64,000 bases of DNA from CBDBKE01 sp965218055 (GCA_965218055.1 CBDCKA010000002.1:1984001-2048000); one strand, 5' to 3'. Numbered from the stretch's first letter, positions 1 through 8,566 are shown. Notes: a model not told the origin generated them from the sequence alone. Numbers and translations: made by a program.

Positions 1-819
1 TTTTATCTGAATGCCGGCGACGTGAGGGCCCTCCGCTTCGTACGGGCGTTGATCGAACGGGGAGTTGCGGCGGAGAACACCGTGCCGGGAATCGGTGGCG
101 TGGGACGCATCTGCCGGATCTTCGGACGCCGGATCTACCGGGCGCTGGGAGCCGAGGACATCCGCCACCGCCGGATCGCCTCTCCGGAAGTGCTGCTCCG
201 TCGGCTGCTCTCGCTCGACTACGTGCTGGAACACCCGGAGTGTCCCTGGCTGCCGACCGAGCCGGAGAAGGTGCGCTGCTTCGACGCGCTCGGCGTCGGG
301 CGCCAAAACCTGCCCCGGCGGGTGTACCGGGGTGCGGTGGGGGAGACCCGGCGCTACTTCGCGCTCAAGCTGCCGATTGCCGTGGAAGAAGACAAGGCGA
401 TCTTCGTCTACGTCGATCCGGGACACGCCACCGATACGGAGCTGCGCTCCTGGGCAGCGGCGCACCGAGGTCTCTGGGATGCTTTGCGCACGAGAGGTCT
501 TCAGGTCCAGGTGGCGGCCGTCGCCCGGGGGGAGCGGACGCTCGAGCGGGCCGAGACGGTGCTCCAGAACTGGGCCGGCGGCTCCGGCCCCGTGGCTTCG
601 GCGCCCGACCCTTCGGCGGCCCAGGAAATCGCCCGGATCGAGCAAGCGATCCTTCAAGGCGCGATCCGGGTGCTCAACGAGTTTGGGGGACTCCAGGCGG
701 CGATGAAACGGAGCGTCGAGTTGAAAAAGCTGAATCGGCAGCGCAGCGGCAGGAAGATCATCGACACCGGCTTTACCTGGCGGACGGCGCGGTTATTGGG
801 GTTCCATTTTGGGGGTTAA
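1..819 (+). CDS. Conserved conjugative-element protein, winged-helix-like N-terminus (5' truncated by window)
   Basis: The frame is open from base 1, so the N-terminus lies outside the window and the GTG at 22 is probably internal. The product aligns throughout with the 315-aa protein at 12962-13909: both have IYRALG, then RRLLSLD, a YVDPGH motif and an LWDALR motif. Other fragments of the same family lie at 37989-38317, 43603-43765 and 46361-46503. The C-terminus here (GFTWRTARLLGF) differs from that of the 12962 copy. The family is not one I can name with certainty. A winged-helix DNA-binding N-terminus is suggested by the intact paralog. It sits directly upstream of a structured intergenic region and virD4, so a relaxosome or replication accessory role is inferred. 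Confidence 0.7.
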   Translation, partial: FYLNAGDVRALRFVRALIERGVAAENTVPGIGGVGRICRIFGRRIYRALGAEDIRHRRIASPEVLLRRLLSLDYVLEHPECPWLPTEPEKVRCFDALGVGRQNLPRRVYRGAVGETRRYFALKLPIAVEEDKAIFVYVDPGHATDTELRSWAAAHRGLWDALRTRGLQVQVAAVARGERTLERAETVLQNWAGGSGPVASAPDPSAAQEIARIEQAILQGAIRVLNEFGGLQAAMKRSVELKKLNRQRSGRKIIDTGFTWRTARLLGFHFGG

Positions 820-846
820 AAGGGCCTCGTCGTGCCGATTCATGAG

Positions 847-898
847 TGTAAGAAAGACAATGGGAGCAACTTACATCATGGAGGCTTGCCGACTTACA
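847..898. promoter_or_regulatory. Copy-A site array (TGTAAG / CTTACA)
   Basis: TGTAAG is at 847-852, with its reverse complement CTTACA at 870-875 and 893-898. The array lies just downstream of the winged-helix-type gene and upstream of the 984-1081 inverted repeat. The same position in the other three element copies holds a different repeated site, so this is read as the copy-A version of a protein-binding array. Function is inferred. Confidence 0.5.
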
Positions 899-983
899 CA
901 CGCGATTCCCCCCATCTCGTTCTCTCTCATTCGGTTACGAGAATATTCCCGGGACCGCAGCGCCGATCGGGAAATTCGGACGT

Positions 984-1081
984 GGACGGGAGCGACCCCC
1001 CCTTTTAGGCCCCCTGGATCGGCACGGTGGGGGCAACTATTTTCACAAGCGTCGTGCCGACTCGGGGGGTCGCTCCCGTCC
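984..1081. repeat. Long inverted repeat upstream of virD4, copy A
   Basis: The arms are 984-1001 (GGACGGGAGCGACCCCCC) and 1064-1081, an exact 18-bp inverted match. A second pair inside, CGGCACG at 1020-1026 and CGTGCCG at 1053-1059, makes a nested stem. The same architecture with different but still complementary arms lies at 37701-37802 and 46711-46813. Candidate oriT, partition or regulatory structure. Confidence 0.75.
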
Positions 1082-1119
1082 CATCATCCATCCCTGCTGG
1101 AAGGCAGGCTGAACGCCCT

Positions 1120-3141
1120 ATGAAGTGGCGGCACGTGATTCTCATGCTCGCCGGTCTGGCGGCGGTGATCTGGCGGAGGACCTACCATCCTTTCCCAGGA
1201 CCGGGTCAGAACCCCGTTCTGGATCTGATCGCCTTTCACGATCCGGACTTGCATACAGTGATCGAGGCTTGGTGCTACGCCGCTCCGGGCGTCGCCGTCC
1301 TGCTTGGCGGGCTGATTGGTCTCTCCATCTATCGCGTCTGGTTCCAGCCGCAGGTCGGCGGCGTCGGCCGGGGAACCCTGCCCGCCTGGCCCCGCTCCCC
1401 CGGCGACCCGGCTCCCTCGATCGTGGTGGGAGAAGTGCACCATCCGGTCGAGCCGCGCGAGACCGCCCGCCCCTCCTGGCTGGTCATTCCCGAGAAGGGC
1501 CTCTATACCGGCGTCCTCATCTTCGGCGCCGTCGGTTCGGGCAAGACCTCGGCCTGCATGCATCCCTTCGCCCAACAGATCCTGTCCTGGCAGGCCTCCC
1601 ATCCCCAACGCCGGCCGTCGGGGCTGGTGCTGGAAGTCAAGGGCGATTTCTGCCATGCCGTGCGCCGGATCCTGGAGGAAGCCAAACGCGGCGAGGACTA
1701 CCTGGAGATCGGTCTCGACGGGCCCTGGCAATGGAACCCGCTCGATGACCCCTTGCTCGATTCCTACTCGTTGGCCTACACCGTCTCGACCCTGATCAAT
1801 CAGTTCTTCGGCAAGAGCCGGGAACCGTTCTGGCAGCAGGCCTACACCAACCTGGTGCGCTGGATCATCGAGCTGTACCGGCTCCTGCCGGGAGGCTGGG
1901 TCACGCTGCGGGACGTGTACCGCTGCGCCATCGATGCCGATCTGTTCGCAAGCAGGATTGGGGAGGCGCAGCGGCTGGCGGCCGAGGTCTGCCCGGCGCG
2001 GGTCACCATTAGCTTTAAGAACCTGGTCGAGCATCAGGAGCAGCTTGAGGACTGGCCCTGGGACGTGGCTCCGGGTGAAGACAAGGCGGCCTGCCGGCTG
2101 GATGCGGCGCTTCAGGACCGGCTCGTCCAGTTCGGGATTCCAGCCGAGACGGAGCGGATCGCAGACAGCGCAGGGAGCGAGCTGCGGGAGCGGGTGGAGG
2201 CCATCGAGCGCTGGTATCGCAACGACTGGATTGCGCTCGACAACAAGCTGCGCAGCAGCATCGTTGAGGGAATCTCCGTGTTCCTCTCGCTCTTTGATCT
2301 GCCCCAGGTGGCCGGAGTTTTCTGTCCGCCGCCGCCTTCGCCAAGCGAAGCCCCTCCGCCTCGGCCTGTGAAAAACGACGCTGCTTTGATGCCCGGCTTG
2401 CGCCGCAGGCTGCCCCCCTTGGCCGAGTTGATCGAGTCCGGCAAGGTCCTGGCTTTGAATATGCCCGCCGGCGCCAATCCGGCCCTCTCGCGCGCCGTCG
2501 GGGTGCTGCTCAAGAACGCCTGGATGCAGGCCTTGCTGCGCCGCCCCGCCGAGATCGAGCGCCGGCCCGGGCGCTACTACCGTCCGGCCCTGTTCCTCTG
2601 CGACGAGTACCAGGCCTTCGCCTCGGTGGGCGAGGACGATCCTTCCGGGGATGAGAAGGCGTTCGCCCTGACCCGGCAGTGCCGCTGCATCCCGATCCTC
2701 GCTACCCAGTCCATCTCCTCGCTGCGCTCGGTTCTGTCCGGCTCCGAGGCCTGGCGCACCCTGCTCCAGACACTTCGCACGCGGATCTTCCTCTCGCTCA
2801 GCGATGAGGCTTCGGCCCGCATTGCCTCGGAGCTGTGCGGCAGCGTGCTCAAGATGAAACCCTCCTACACCTTCACCGAGAACACCTCCCGGCCCGAGGT
2901 CTCCCTGCTCTCGGCCCGCTCCGGAGGCGGGCGCGGCAGCGTCGGCGCCAGCAAATCCTTCCGCCAACTCCGAGAGCCGGTTTTCTCTCCCCGGGACTTC
3001 TCGCTGCTGTCGAACTACCAGGCCATCTGCCTGCCCTACGACGGCGTGCAGTCCCTTCCCGCGCGGCGGGTTTATCTCAAGCCCCACTACCTGCCGCGGG
3101 AGCGCGGCTACTGGCGCTTGCGCGAGGAGGGCCGGATATGA
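1120..3141 (+). CDS. virD4: VirD4/TraG-type type IV coupling protein
   Basis: Inner-membrane ATPase that links the relaxosome to the type IV secretion channel. The product is 673 aa from the ATG at 1120, chosen because the paralog start at 46881 also encodes MKWR. Two N-terminal hydrophobic stretches (about residues 5-18 and 48-68) are membrane anchors. Walker A is GAVGSGKTS near residue 140 and Walker B is LFLCDEYQAF near residue 495. The length suits the family. The stop overlaps the virB11 start (ATGA). A truncated paralog is at 46881-47445 and a start-codon remnant at 37618-37631. No relaxase gene is visible nearby. Confidence 0.92.
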   Translation: MKWRHVILMLAGLAAVIWRRTYHPFPGPGQNPVLDLIAFHDPDLHTVIEAWCYAAPGVAVLLGGLIGLSIYRVWFQPQVGGVGRGTLPAWPRSPGDPAPSIVVGEVHHPVEPRETARPSWLVIPEKGLYTGVLIFGAVGSGKTSACMHPFAQQILSWQASHPQRRPSGLVLEVKGDFCHAVRRILEEAKRGEDYLEIGLDGPWQWNPLDDPLLDSYSLAYTVSTLINQFFGKSREPFWQQAYTNLVRWIIELYRLLPGGWVTLRDVYRCAIDADLFASRIGEAQRLAAEVCPARVTISFKNLVEHQEQLEDWPWDVAPGEDKAACRLDAALQDRLVQFGIPAETERIADSAGSELRERVEAIERWYRNDWIALDNKLRSSIVEGISVFLSLFDLPQVAGVFCPPPPSPSEAPPPRPVKNDAALMPGLRRRLPPLAELIESGKVLALNMPAGANPALSRAVGVLLKNAWMQALLRRPAEIERRPGRYYRPALFLCDEYQAFASVGEDDPSGDEKAFALTRQCRCIPILATQSISSLRSVLSGSEAWRTLLQTLRTRIFLSLSDEASARIASELCGSVLKMKPSYTFTENTSRPEVSLLSARSGGGRGSVGASKSFRQLREPVFSPRDFSLLSNYQAICLPYDGVQSLPARRVYLKPHYLPRERGYWRLREEGRI

Positions 3142-4082
3142 GCCGGGCCAGCGGCATCGAGCATCTCAAGCCGTTTCTGCCGGGGTTGGAGGACGTGCTG
3201 GAAGATCCGGAAGTCTCCGAGCTGATGATCAACGGCCCGCATAACGTCTGGGTCGAGAAGGCCGGGCGGCTCCATCCCCACCAAGCGCCTTCCCTCGATG
3301 CCGCCGCACTGCATCGTGCGGCCATTCACATCGCCCGGCCGCTCGGCCTCGATCCGGCCGTCCGGCCCATCATTGACGCGCGGCTGGAGGACGGCTCCCG
3401 GGTCGCCATCTGCGTTCCGCCGGCCAGTCCCGTGGTGGGGATTACGGTACGGCGCTTCGGGGAGCGCGCGTTTTCGGCCGTGGACTTGGTTCGACAGGGC
3501 GTTCTCCCGGAGCAGGTCTTGAGTGCCGCCCGGGAGGCGTTGCGCTCCCGGCGCAATATCCTGGTTTCGGGGGGCACCGGCTCGGGGAAAACCACCTTGC
3601 TCAATGCCTTGATCGAGCTGCTGCCCGAAACCGAGCGCATCGTCGCCATCGAGGACACCTTGGAGCTGCGCATCGAGCGGGCCAACTGCCTCCGCTTCGA
3701 GGCGGGGCATTTAGAGCAGGGCGCCATCACCATCCGGGATCTGGTGCGGCACGCACTGCGCCACCGGCCCGATCATATTGTGGTGGGCGAGGTGCGAGGC
3801 GGCGAGGCCGCCGATCTGCTGCAGGCCCTCAATACCGGACACGGCGGGTCGCTGACCACCGTGCACTCCAACAACGCCGAGAGCGCCTTGTCGCGAGTCG
3901 CCAGCTGCGCCATGCAGGCCGGAGGAGAGCTTCCCTGGGAGGTGACCTGCCGCGGCGTGGTCGATGGCATCGCCATGGTGATTCACATGACCCGGCGCGA
4001 GGGACGGCGGTTCGTGGAGGAGGCACTGCGCGTCCGGGGTTACGACGCGCCACAGAACCGCTGGCTCATCGAGCCGATCTAG
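3138..4082 (+). CDS. trbB: VirB11/TrbB-type secretion ATPase
   Basis: Hexameric traffic ATPase of conjugative type IV secretion, acting on the cytoplasmic face of the inner membrane. The product is 314 aa. Near the N-terminus is EDPEVSELMINGP, typical of the VirB11 N-terminal domain. Walker A is GGTGSGKTTLLNAL around residue 143, the Asp box is IEDTLEL, and the Walker B/His-box region includes IVVGEVRGGEAADLL and GSLTTVHSN. The start at 3138 overlaps the virD4 stop by 4 bp, so the two are translationally coupled. Confidence 0.93.
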   Translation: MSRASGIEHLKPFLPGLEDVLEDPEVSELMINGPHNVWVEKAGRLHPHQAPSLDAAALHRAAIHIARPLGLDPAVRPIIDARLEDGSRVAICVPPASPVVGITVRRFGERAFSAVDLVRQGVLPEQVLSAAREALRSRRNILVSGGTGSGKTTLLNALIELLPETERIVAIEDTLELRIERANCLRFEAGHLEQGAITIRDLVRHALRHRPDHIVVGEVRGGEAADLLQALNTGHGGSLTTVHSNNAESALSRVASCAMQAGGELPWEVTCRGVVDGIAMVIHMTRREGRRFVEEALRVRGYDAPQNRWLIEPI

Positions 4083-4159
4083 GGGGGCCGGCTCTCGGGA
4101 CCGGCCCGACGGACGGTCGAGCCAGCTCAACATTCGCTAATCGATCCGGAGGTGACACG

Positions 4160-4351
4160 ATGACGGATGAAGAAAAAATCATACCGGTGAAGACCCTGGA
4201 GGACTTCGACCTGGAGCTGGGGCGGGACGGCAACGAGACGCTGGAAGTCCCGGCATGGATCGCCCGGCAATACGGCATCTTCCCCGAGGAGGTGGGCGGC
4301 GAGGAAGAGATCCGGCAGGCCGTAGAGGACCCCTACACCAATGACTGGTAG
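4160..4351 (+). CDS. Small acidic protein of unknown function
   Basis: 63 aa, acidic, with no recognisable motif. A good ribosome-binding site (GGAGGTGA) precedes the ATG. It overlaps the start of the ArdC-like gene by 11 bp, which supports it as a real operon member. Function unknown. Confidence 0.6.
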   Translation: MTDEEKIIPVKTLEDFDLELGRDGNETLEVPAWIARQYGIFPEEVGGEEEIRQAVEDPYTNDW

Positions 4352-5438
4352 AAACAGTAAGGCGAGAGAGAACGAGGAGGAATACCACCGCCGCTTCGCC
4401 GATCGGATCATCGAGCAGATCAAGCGAGGCGCCGCGCCCTGGCAGAAGCCCTGGAAGCCGGGCGAGCGCGTCCTGCCCTCGAACCTCGACACGGACCGGC
4501 CCTACTCCGGCGGCAACAGCCTGTACCTGGCGGCGGTGGCCGAAGCCCGCGGCTACTCCGACACGCGCTGGGGGACCTACCGGCAGATCCAGGCCCGGGG
4601 CGGCCAACTCCGCCAGGGAGAGCGTGGCACCAGAATTCTCTGCTTCCAGGACCACCGGCGCATGGCCGTCACCGATCCCGAGGGCCGTCCCGTCACCGAT
4701 GAGCAGGGCCGGGGCATTTACCGCTATGAACGGCTGCCCACGCCCTGGATCAAGCGCTACACCGTCTTCAACGCCGAGCAAGCCGACGGAGTTTCGTCCC
4801 GGCCATCCCCTGCCGTGGAGCCGATCTGGAAGGCCCACCAGGAGGCCGAGAAGGTCCTGAATGAGAGCCAGGTGAGCATTCGCCACGTGGCCGGGGACCG
4901 GGCCTATTACCAGTTGGGCAACGATGAGATCGTCCTTCCGGAGCGGGGACAGTTTCCGTCTGCGAACCACTACTACCAGACGGCGCTGCACGAACTGGGC
5001 CACAGCACGGGACATCCGGAGCGGATGAACCGCGAGTCGTTGCTCGATGGTATGAAGGCGGGGTTCGGCTCGGAAGCCTACGCGAAGGAGGAGCTGCGGG
5101 CCGAGATAAGCGCCATGATGACGGGCGAGAGGATCGGGATCGGCCACGACCCCAGCCGGGGCGCGGCCTATGTCGAAAGCTGGGTGGCGGTGTTGCAGAA
5201 GGACCCCCGTGAAATCCGCCGGGCGGCGGGCGAGGCGCAGAAGATATCCGACTACCTGCTGGTTCGGAGCCGGGAACGGGTGGCCGAGAGAGAGTGGACG
5301 GCGGCGACGAGCGCCGCGTCCCGGACCCCGTCGGTTGCAGGGCGGCTGGGTGGGCACCTCCCGTCAGTCGCCGCCGAGCCGCAACGCGAGCCGACCCTCC
5401 CCCTTGCTGACCGCGGCTCTGGCCCAAGCCGCGGATGA
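4341..5438 (+). CDS. ardC: ArdC-like antirestriction protein (ssDNA-binding N-domain plus zincin domain)
   Basis: 365 aa. The N-terminal part (about residues 10-110), with IIEQIKRGAAPWQKPW and SGGNSLYL, is the ArdC/DUF1738 ssDNA-binding domain. The C-terminal part has the zinc metallopeptidase motif HELGHSTGH near residue 215 and a downstream EELRAEISAMM that could supply the third ligand. Such proteins are carried by conjugative elements and protect incoming single-stranded DNA from host restriction. It follows virD4/trbB with short gaps, consistent with an early-expressed transfer operon. Confidence 0.88.
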   Translation: MTGRNSKARENEEEYHRRFADRIIEQIKRGAAPWQKPWKPGERVLPSNLDTDRPYSGGNSLYLAAVAEARGYSDTRWGTYRQIQARGGQLRQGERGTRILCFQDHRRMAVTDPEGRPVTDEQGRGIYRYERLPTPWIKRYTVFNAEQADGVSSRPSPAVEPIWKAHQEAEKVLNESQVSIRHVAGDRAYYQLGNDEIVLPERGQFPSANHYYQTALHELGHSTGHPERMNRESLLDGMKAGFGSEAYAKEELRAEISAMMTGERIGIGHDPSRGAAYVESWVAVLQKDPREIRRAAGEAQKISDYLLVRSRERVAEREWTAATSAASRTPSVAGRLGGHLPSVAAEPQREPTLPLADRGSGPSRG

Positions 5439-5473
5439 AAGACGCAAAAAGGCGATGAACGCGAGGAAATGAA

Positions 5474-6358
5474 ATGTTCGACCGCGCGCCGGAGCTGGAT
5501 CGAGACCCCTCGCCGGTGACCCGCACTCCCAGCCGCATGCGGGACGGCCACCGCCGGGAGTACGACCCCCGGGAGGACGATGAGCGGTTGTCCTTTCGCG
5601 AACGATCCGAGCGCGCCCTGGTGGACGTGGGGATTTACCGCGGCGTCTCGTTCCGGGACCTGGCCGAGGCCCACTTCGGCGGCCATCCCTACACGGCCCG
5701 GCGGGCCGTGGATCGGTGGATTCGAGAGGGACTGATGCGGGAGCACACGGCCTCCGGACCGAAGGGTGTGTCATTCCGGGTGCTGACCTTCACCCAACGG
5801 GGTGCGGAAAAAGCCCGCCGTGCGGCCATCGAGCAAGGCCTGGACCCCCAACAACGGACCTGGGACGGGCTGGTCAAGTGCTCCGAGCTCGGCCACAACA
5901 CGGAAGTGTACCGGGCTTGTGACTTCGAGCGCCGGCGACTGGCCGGCCAGGGAGCCTCCATCCGGCGCATCCGCATCGACGCGGAGCTGAAGAGCGCCGT
6001 CGCTCGACGCAGCGAGACGGCGCGGGTGCATGTGGGAAAGATGGCCGCCGACGCCGCGCGGCGGAAGGCAGCCCAGGAGTTGGGCCTTCCCGTCGATGAG
6101 GATGGCCGGGTGCTCTACCCCGATGCGCAGTTGGAATACACCGACGCTGCCGGGCGGACAGCACGAGTGAACATCGAGGTCGCCTCGGGCCACTACCGCA
6201 GCCAATCCATCCTCGCCAAATCGAACGCCGGCTTTGCCCTGCACGCCACGGGGGCGGCCAGGACGCGCGTGCTCCGAGCGCTCGGCGTCGGCCGAGGCCA
6301 GGGAAAAGACGGCACCAGGGGTCCTGCTCAGAGGGACCCGGCCGCCTTGGAGTTGTAG
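5474..6358 (+). CDS. Winged-helix protein, possibly replication-relaxation-like
   Basis: 294 aa. Residues about 40-100 (GIYRGVSFRDLAEAHFGG, then ARRAVDRWIREGL) look like a winged helix-turn-helix. A C-terminal block holds PDAQLEY, then VNIEVASGHYRS and AKSNAGF, and resembles the D...E...K layout of replication-relaxation family proteins. That family assignment is tentative. The gene lies 35 bp after ardC on the same strand. Role inferred: DNA-binding accessory factor for transfer or maintenance. Confidence 0.6.
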   Translation: MFDRAPELDRDPSPVTRTPSRMRDGHRREYDPREDDERLSFRERSERALVDVGIYRGVSFRDLAEAHFGGHPYTARRAVDRWIREGLMREHTASGPKGVSFRVLTFTQRGAEKARRAAIEQGLDPQQRTWDGLVKCSELGHNTEVYRACDFERRRLAGQGASIRRIRIDAELKSAVARRSETARVHVGKMAADAARRKAAQELGLPVDEDGRVLYPDAQLEYTDAAGRTARVNIEVASGHYRSQSILAKSNAGFALHATGAARTRVLRALGVGRGQGKDGTRGPAQRDPAALEL

Positions 6359-6369
6359 GGAAGAAGACG

Positions 6370-6684
6370 ATGCAACCCTGGAAAGTCAGCGCCGGGCTGA
6401 CCACCGCCATGGCGGGGTTGGCGTTCCTGCTCCTCGGCTCCCGGATGGAGTATCTCGGGCCTTTCTGGCGCCCGATCCTGTCCGACTACGGCGCGCCCAT
6501 CACCGCGCACCTGGGGCTTGCTCTCCTGACCGTGGCGGAGATCCTCTATGGGGCGGCGCGGGCCGTCGGACTTGCCGATCTGGGCCGGAAAGTGGACTTG
6601 GTGGAGCGCTCGATCCGGCGCGGGGAGGGCGATCCCGAACTCGCCGAAGCCCTCCAACGGGACGCAAAAGGCGAGTGGGACTAA
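6370..6684 (+). CDS. Small membrane protein of unknown function
   Basis: 104 aa with two predicted membrane segments (about residues 8-24 and 45-64) and a charged C-terminal tail. It starts 11 bp after the preceding gene and appears to be the last gene of the transfer-associated operon. No family recognised. Confidence 0.6.
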   Translation: MQPWKVSAGLTTAMAGLAFLLLGSRMEYLGPFWRPILSDYGAPITAHLGLALLTVAEILYGAARAVGLADLGRKVDLVERSIRRGEGDPELAEALQRDAKGEWD

Positions 6685-6761
6685 ACGACCGAAGCGCAAC
6701 GGACTCTGCGCGCGGAGCGCATCCCTTGTGGTCTGGTGTGGAGAATAGAGAGGGAAGGATG

Positions 6762-6933
6762 CGTGATTATATACTTCACGCAACGGTCAAGGCTCTGGGA
6801 GCGCTCAGGTCTTCAATAAGGCTGAGGTGCAAAGGCCACGGAGAACCGCTAATGCGAAAGGGTGGACCAGAATCATCAATTACGCTTCAACGAGGCCCGC
6901 AGGGGCTTAATTACTGCGTGAAGTATATATAGC
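6762..6933. repeat. Inverted-repeat-bounded segment (possible MITE or operator pair)
   Basis: ATTATATACTTCACGCA at 6767-6783 is matched in reverse by TGCGTGAAGTATATATA at 6916-6932 (15 of 17). The left copy is itself palindromic (TGCGTG at 6761-6766, CACGCA at 6778-6783). Inside, two imperfect repeats start CTTCAATAAGGC (6811) and CTTCAACGAGGC (6886). No coding capacity. Confidence 0.45.
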
Positions 6934-7431
6934 CCGAAGGATGAACCTCGAAAGGGTCATCAACAGCGTCGATAGAGGGCGCTCCATGAGGACGGAGCCG
7001 TCCGGAGCTCTCGACTCGGTCCCTCGGACATATGGCAAACCAGGGATCTCGTACACAGCTATCTCATAGCCAGATCGGGCGTAACGAGGATCGCCCCCGC
7101 CGATTCGTATCTCCTGGCTTGCTCTTGCCCTGGCTGGACGCGCGGCCCGCCGTGGACCGCCTCCGTGACGCTTCGCAGTTCCGCCTCGAAAGAAGGTTCG
7201 GGTGCCGGCGCCTCGTAATCGCTCCCGGCCCGCCAATGTGCCTTGCCGTCTCTGCCGACCGGATGCCGAGCTTGGGGCACCGCTTGCCTTCGCCGGTGCC
7301 GGTGGGTCCGACGCAACACTCGCGCCAGAACGGTCCCCTCGCCTTCCGGCGTCTGGCACTCACTGTTGCTTTTGTCGGCCCGGCCCTCTACCAGCTTAGC
7401 GGCGCTGTCCCTCCCGCGTCAGGGTTTGGCC

Positions 7432-7460
7432 GTTTCCGCCATTCGCGGGTGAGCGGAAAC
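7432..7460 (+). promoter_or_regulatory. Conserved leader hairpin upstream of the 83-aa gene
   Basis: GTTTCCGC (7432-7439) pairs with GCGGAAAC (7453-7460), 37 bp before the ATG at 7497. The same hairpin and surrounding sequence recur at 56048-56076 before the paralogous gene, so it is conserved between elements. A role in translation or transcription control is inferred. Confidence 0.5.
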
Positions 7461-7496
7461 GCTCACAAACCCTTAACTTTTTAGGAGGTATCCATC

Positions 7497-7748
7497 ATGG
7501 CTCACCCGAAACCCGTTGCTGAAGTCCGAATCGGCCCCGTCAAGGCTTCGATCTGGCGAAACGAAACCGCCAACAGCACCAGGCACAACGTCACCTTCTC
7601 CCGACTCTACAAGGACGGCGATCAGTGGAAGACGACGCAAAGCTTCGCTCGCGACGATCTACTGGTGCTTGCGAAAGTGGCCGATCAGGCCCACTCGCGC
7701 ATCTTCCAGCTCCAGCAGGAAGAACAGCCGGAGCCATCGCACAGCTGA
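7497..7748 (+). CDS. Conserved small conjugative-element protein, intact copy
   Basis: 83 aa; key features are VRIGPVKASIWRNE, NVTFSRLYKDGDQWK and a C-terminal ADQAHSRIFQLQQ. The start is fixed by AGGAGG seven bases upstream. A second copy is split by the RIT element (56114-56248 plus 59678-59791). Proteins of this type are common in mobile elements, and no biochemical function is known to me. Confidence 0.8.
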   Translation: MAHPKPVAEVRIGPVKASIWRNETANSTRHNVTFSRLYKDGDQWKTTQSFARDDLLVLAKVADQAHSRIFQLQQEEQPEPSHS

Positions 7749-7755
7749 CACTGTT

Positions 7756-7965
7756 ATGGCTGGCTTCATTTCAATTAAGGAACCAACACGGGCAATGAAG
7801 AATGCAGCCGCGACTGCCGGGATGTACACCTACAAGGGCATTCACCATCCCCGAATCCGGCTATTGACGGTTGCTGAAATGCTCGAACAAAAGCGGGAGT
7901 TTCAGACCCCTTCCAAACTGGGAACCAGGGCCGGAACCCAGCAAGGCAACTTGCAGTTGACTTAA
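7756..7965 (+). pseudogene. C-terminal fragment of a site-specific DNA methyltransferase
   Basis: The frame reads FISIKEPTRAMKNAAATAG, then a block ending HHPRIRLLTVAEMLE. This is the usual C-terminus of N4/N6 DNA methylases carried on mobile elements. The catalytic domains (SAM-binding and DPPY-type motifs) are absent. The fragment begins 7 bp after the previous stop, so the upstream part was lost in a deletion or recombination. Confidence 0.65.
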
Positions 7966-8069
7966 TTAGTCCAAAAGCGTACCATTCCGTTCAGCGCCGG
8001 GGTACTTACCGGGCGTGAGCCACGCGGCCTTTTCGCCCAACTCGATATTGTGCTATAGTGGTTCTCGTG

Positions 8070-8414
8070 ATGAGCTCAGAATTTCTCAGGAAATCAACCG
8101 TCACATTGCTCCTGTTGCCGCTACTGGCTTTTGCGTTTAGCGGGTCACTGGAGATTGCCCATCCCATCGAAGAATTCTGGCCCGCCGACGGCCATACTCA
8201 CGCCGCCTCAGATGTCGATACAGATCTGGTATGCGCTGAAGAAGACCACCACGGAAATCATAACTGCCTCCATGCTCAGCAATTCACTCCCGCTCTGAAA
8301 CTGATTCTGGTCTTCGGAAAATCGCCTGTTTTCAGAACCTTAACGTCTGCCACCAAAAACATACGACCGTTCGAGGTCGGAATACCCCCGCTTCGCGGCC
8401 CTCCCCTAAGCTAG
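8070..8414 (+). CDS. His-rich secreted small protein next to a metal-type TonB receptor
   Basis: About 114 aa. An N-terminal signal peptide (TVTLLLLPLLAFAFSGS) is followed by a short region rich in His, Asp and Cys (DGHTHAASDVD, CAEEDHHGNHNCLHAQQF). The ATG at 8070 is preferred over 8058 because it leaves a short charged N-region before the hydrophobic core. It lies 217 bp before the TonB receptor. A periplasmic metal-binding or sensing role is inferred from composition and neighbour. Confidence 0.6.
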   Translation: MSSEFLRKSTVTLLLLPLLAFAFSGSLEIAHPIEEFWPADGHTHAASDVDTDLVCAEEDHHGNHNCLHAQQFTPALKLILVFGKSPVFRTLTSATKNIRPFEVGIPPLRGPPLS

Positions 8415-8566
8415 AACCGGTCTCAAAATAGACTTTTTTTGTTCGCTGTCGGGGCACGGCTTGCAGCCGTGCCGCAACGGCCTTGAAAATCAGGAGTTCA
8501 GCCCCTGAAGGAACTTCCGATTCTCTGCCGTTGCGTCATTTCGCATATTTTTGAGACCGGCTCCAG
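8411..8566. repeat. MITE-like element with terminal inverted repeats
   Basis: CTAGAACCGGTCTC at 8411-8424 and GAGACCGGCTCCAG at 8553-8566 are inverted repeats (12 of 14). Inside are a strong hairpin, GGCACGGC (8453-8460) with GCCGTGCC (8466-8473), and a GCAACGGC/GCCGTTGC pair. It overlaps the end of the His-rich gene. The hairpin could also act as a terminator. Confidence 0.5.

Larger units (their letters stand above)
6685..7496. other. 812-bp intergenic region without a convincing gene
   Basis: It holds the inverted-repeat segment at 6762-6933 and, in its right part, a leader conserved with 55670-56113. A minus-strand frame at 7059-7319 has an acidic C-terminal-like composition but no recognisable family, and I do not call it. 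Confidence 0.5.

Noticed and set aside
1084..3087. 667-aa minus-strand frame opposite virD4
   Set aside because: It is the antisense shadow of a clear VirD4 gene in GC-rich DNA; composition is Gly/Arg/Gln-rich with no motifs.
4179..5357. 392-aa minus-strand frame opposite ardC
   Set aside because: Antisense shadow of the ArdC-like gene with its intact zincin motif.
6811..6920. CRISPR array
   Set aside because: Only two poorly matching units and no cas genes; kept only as a low-interest observation.
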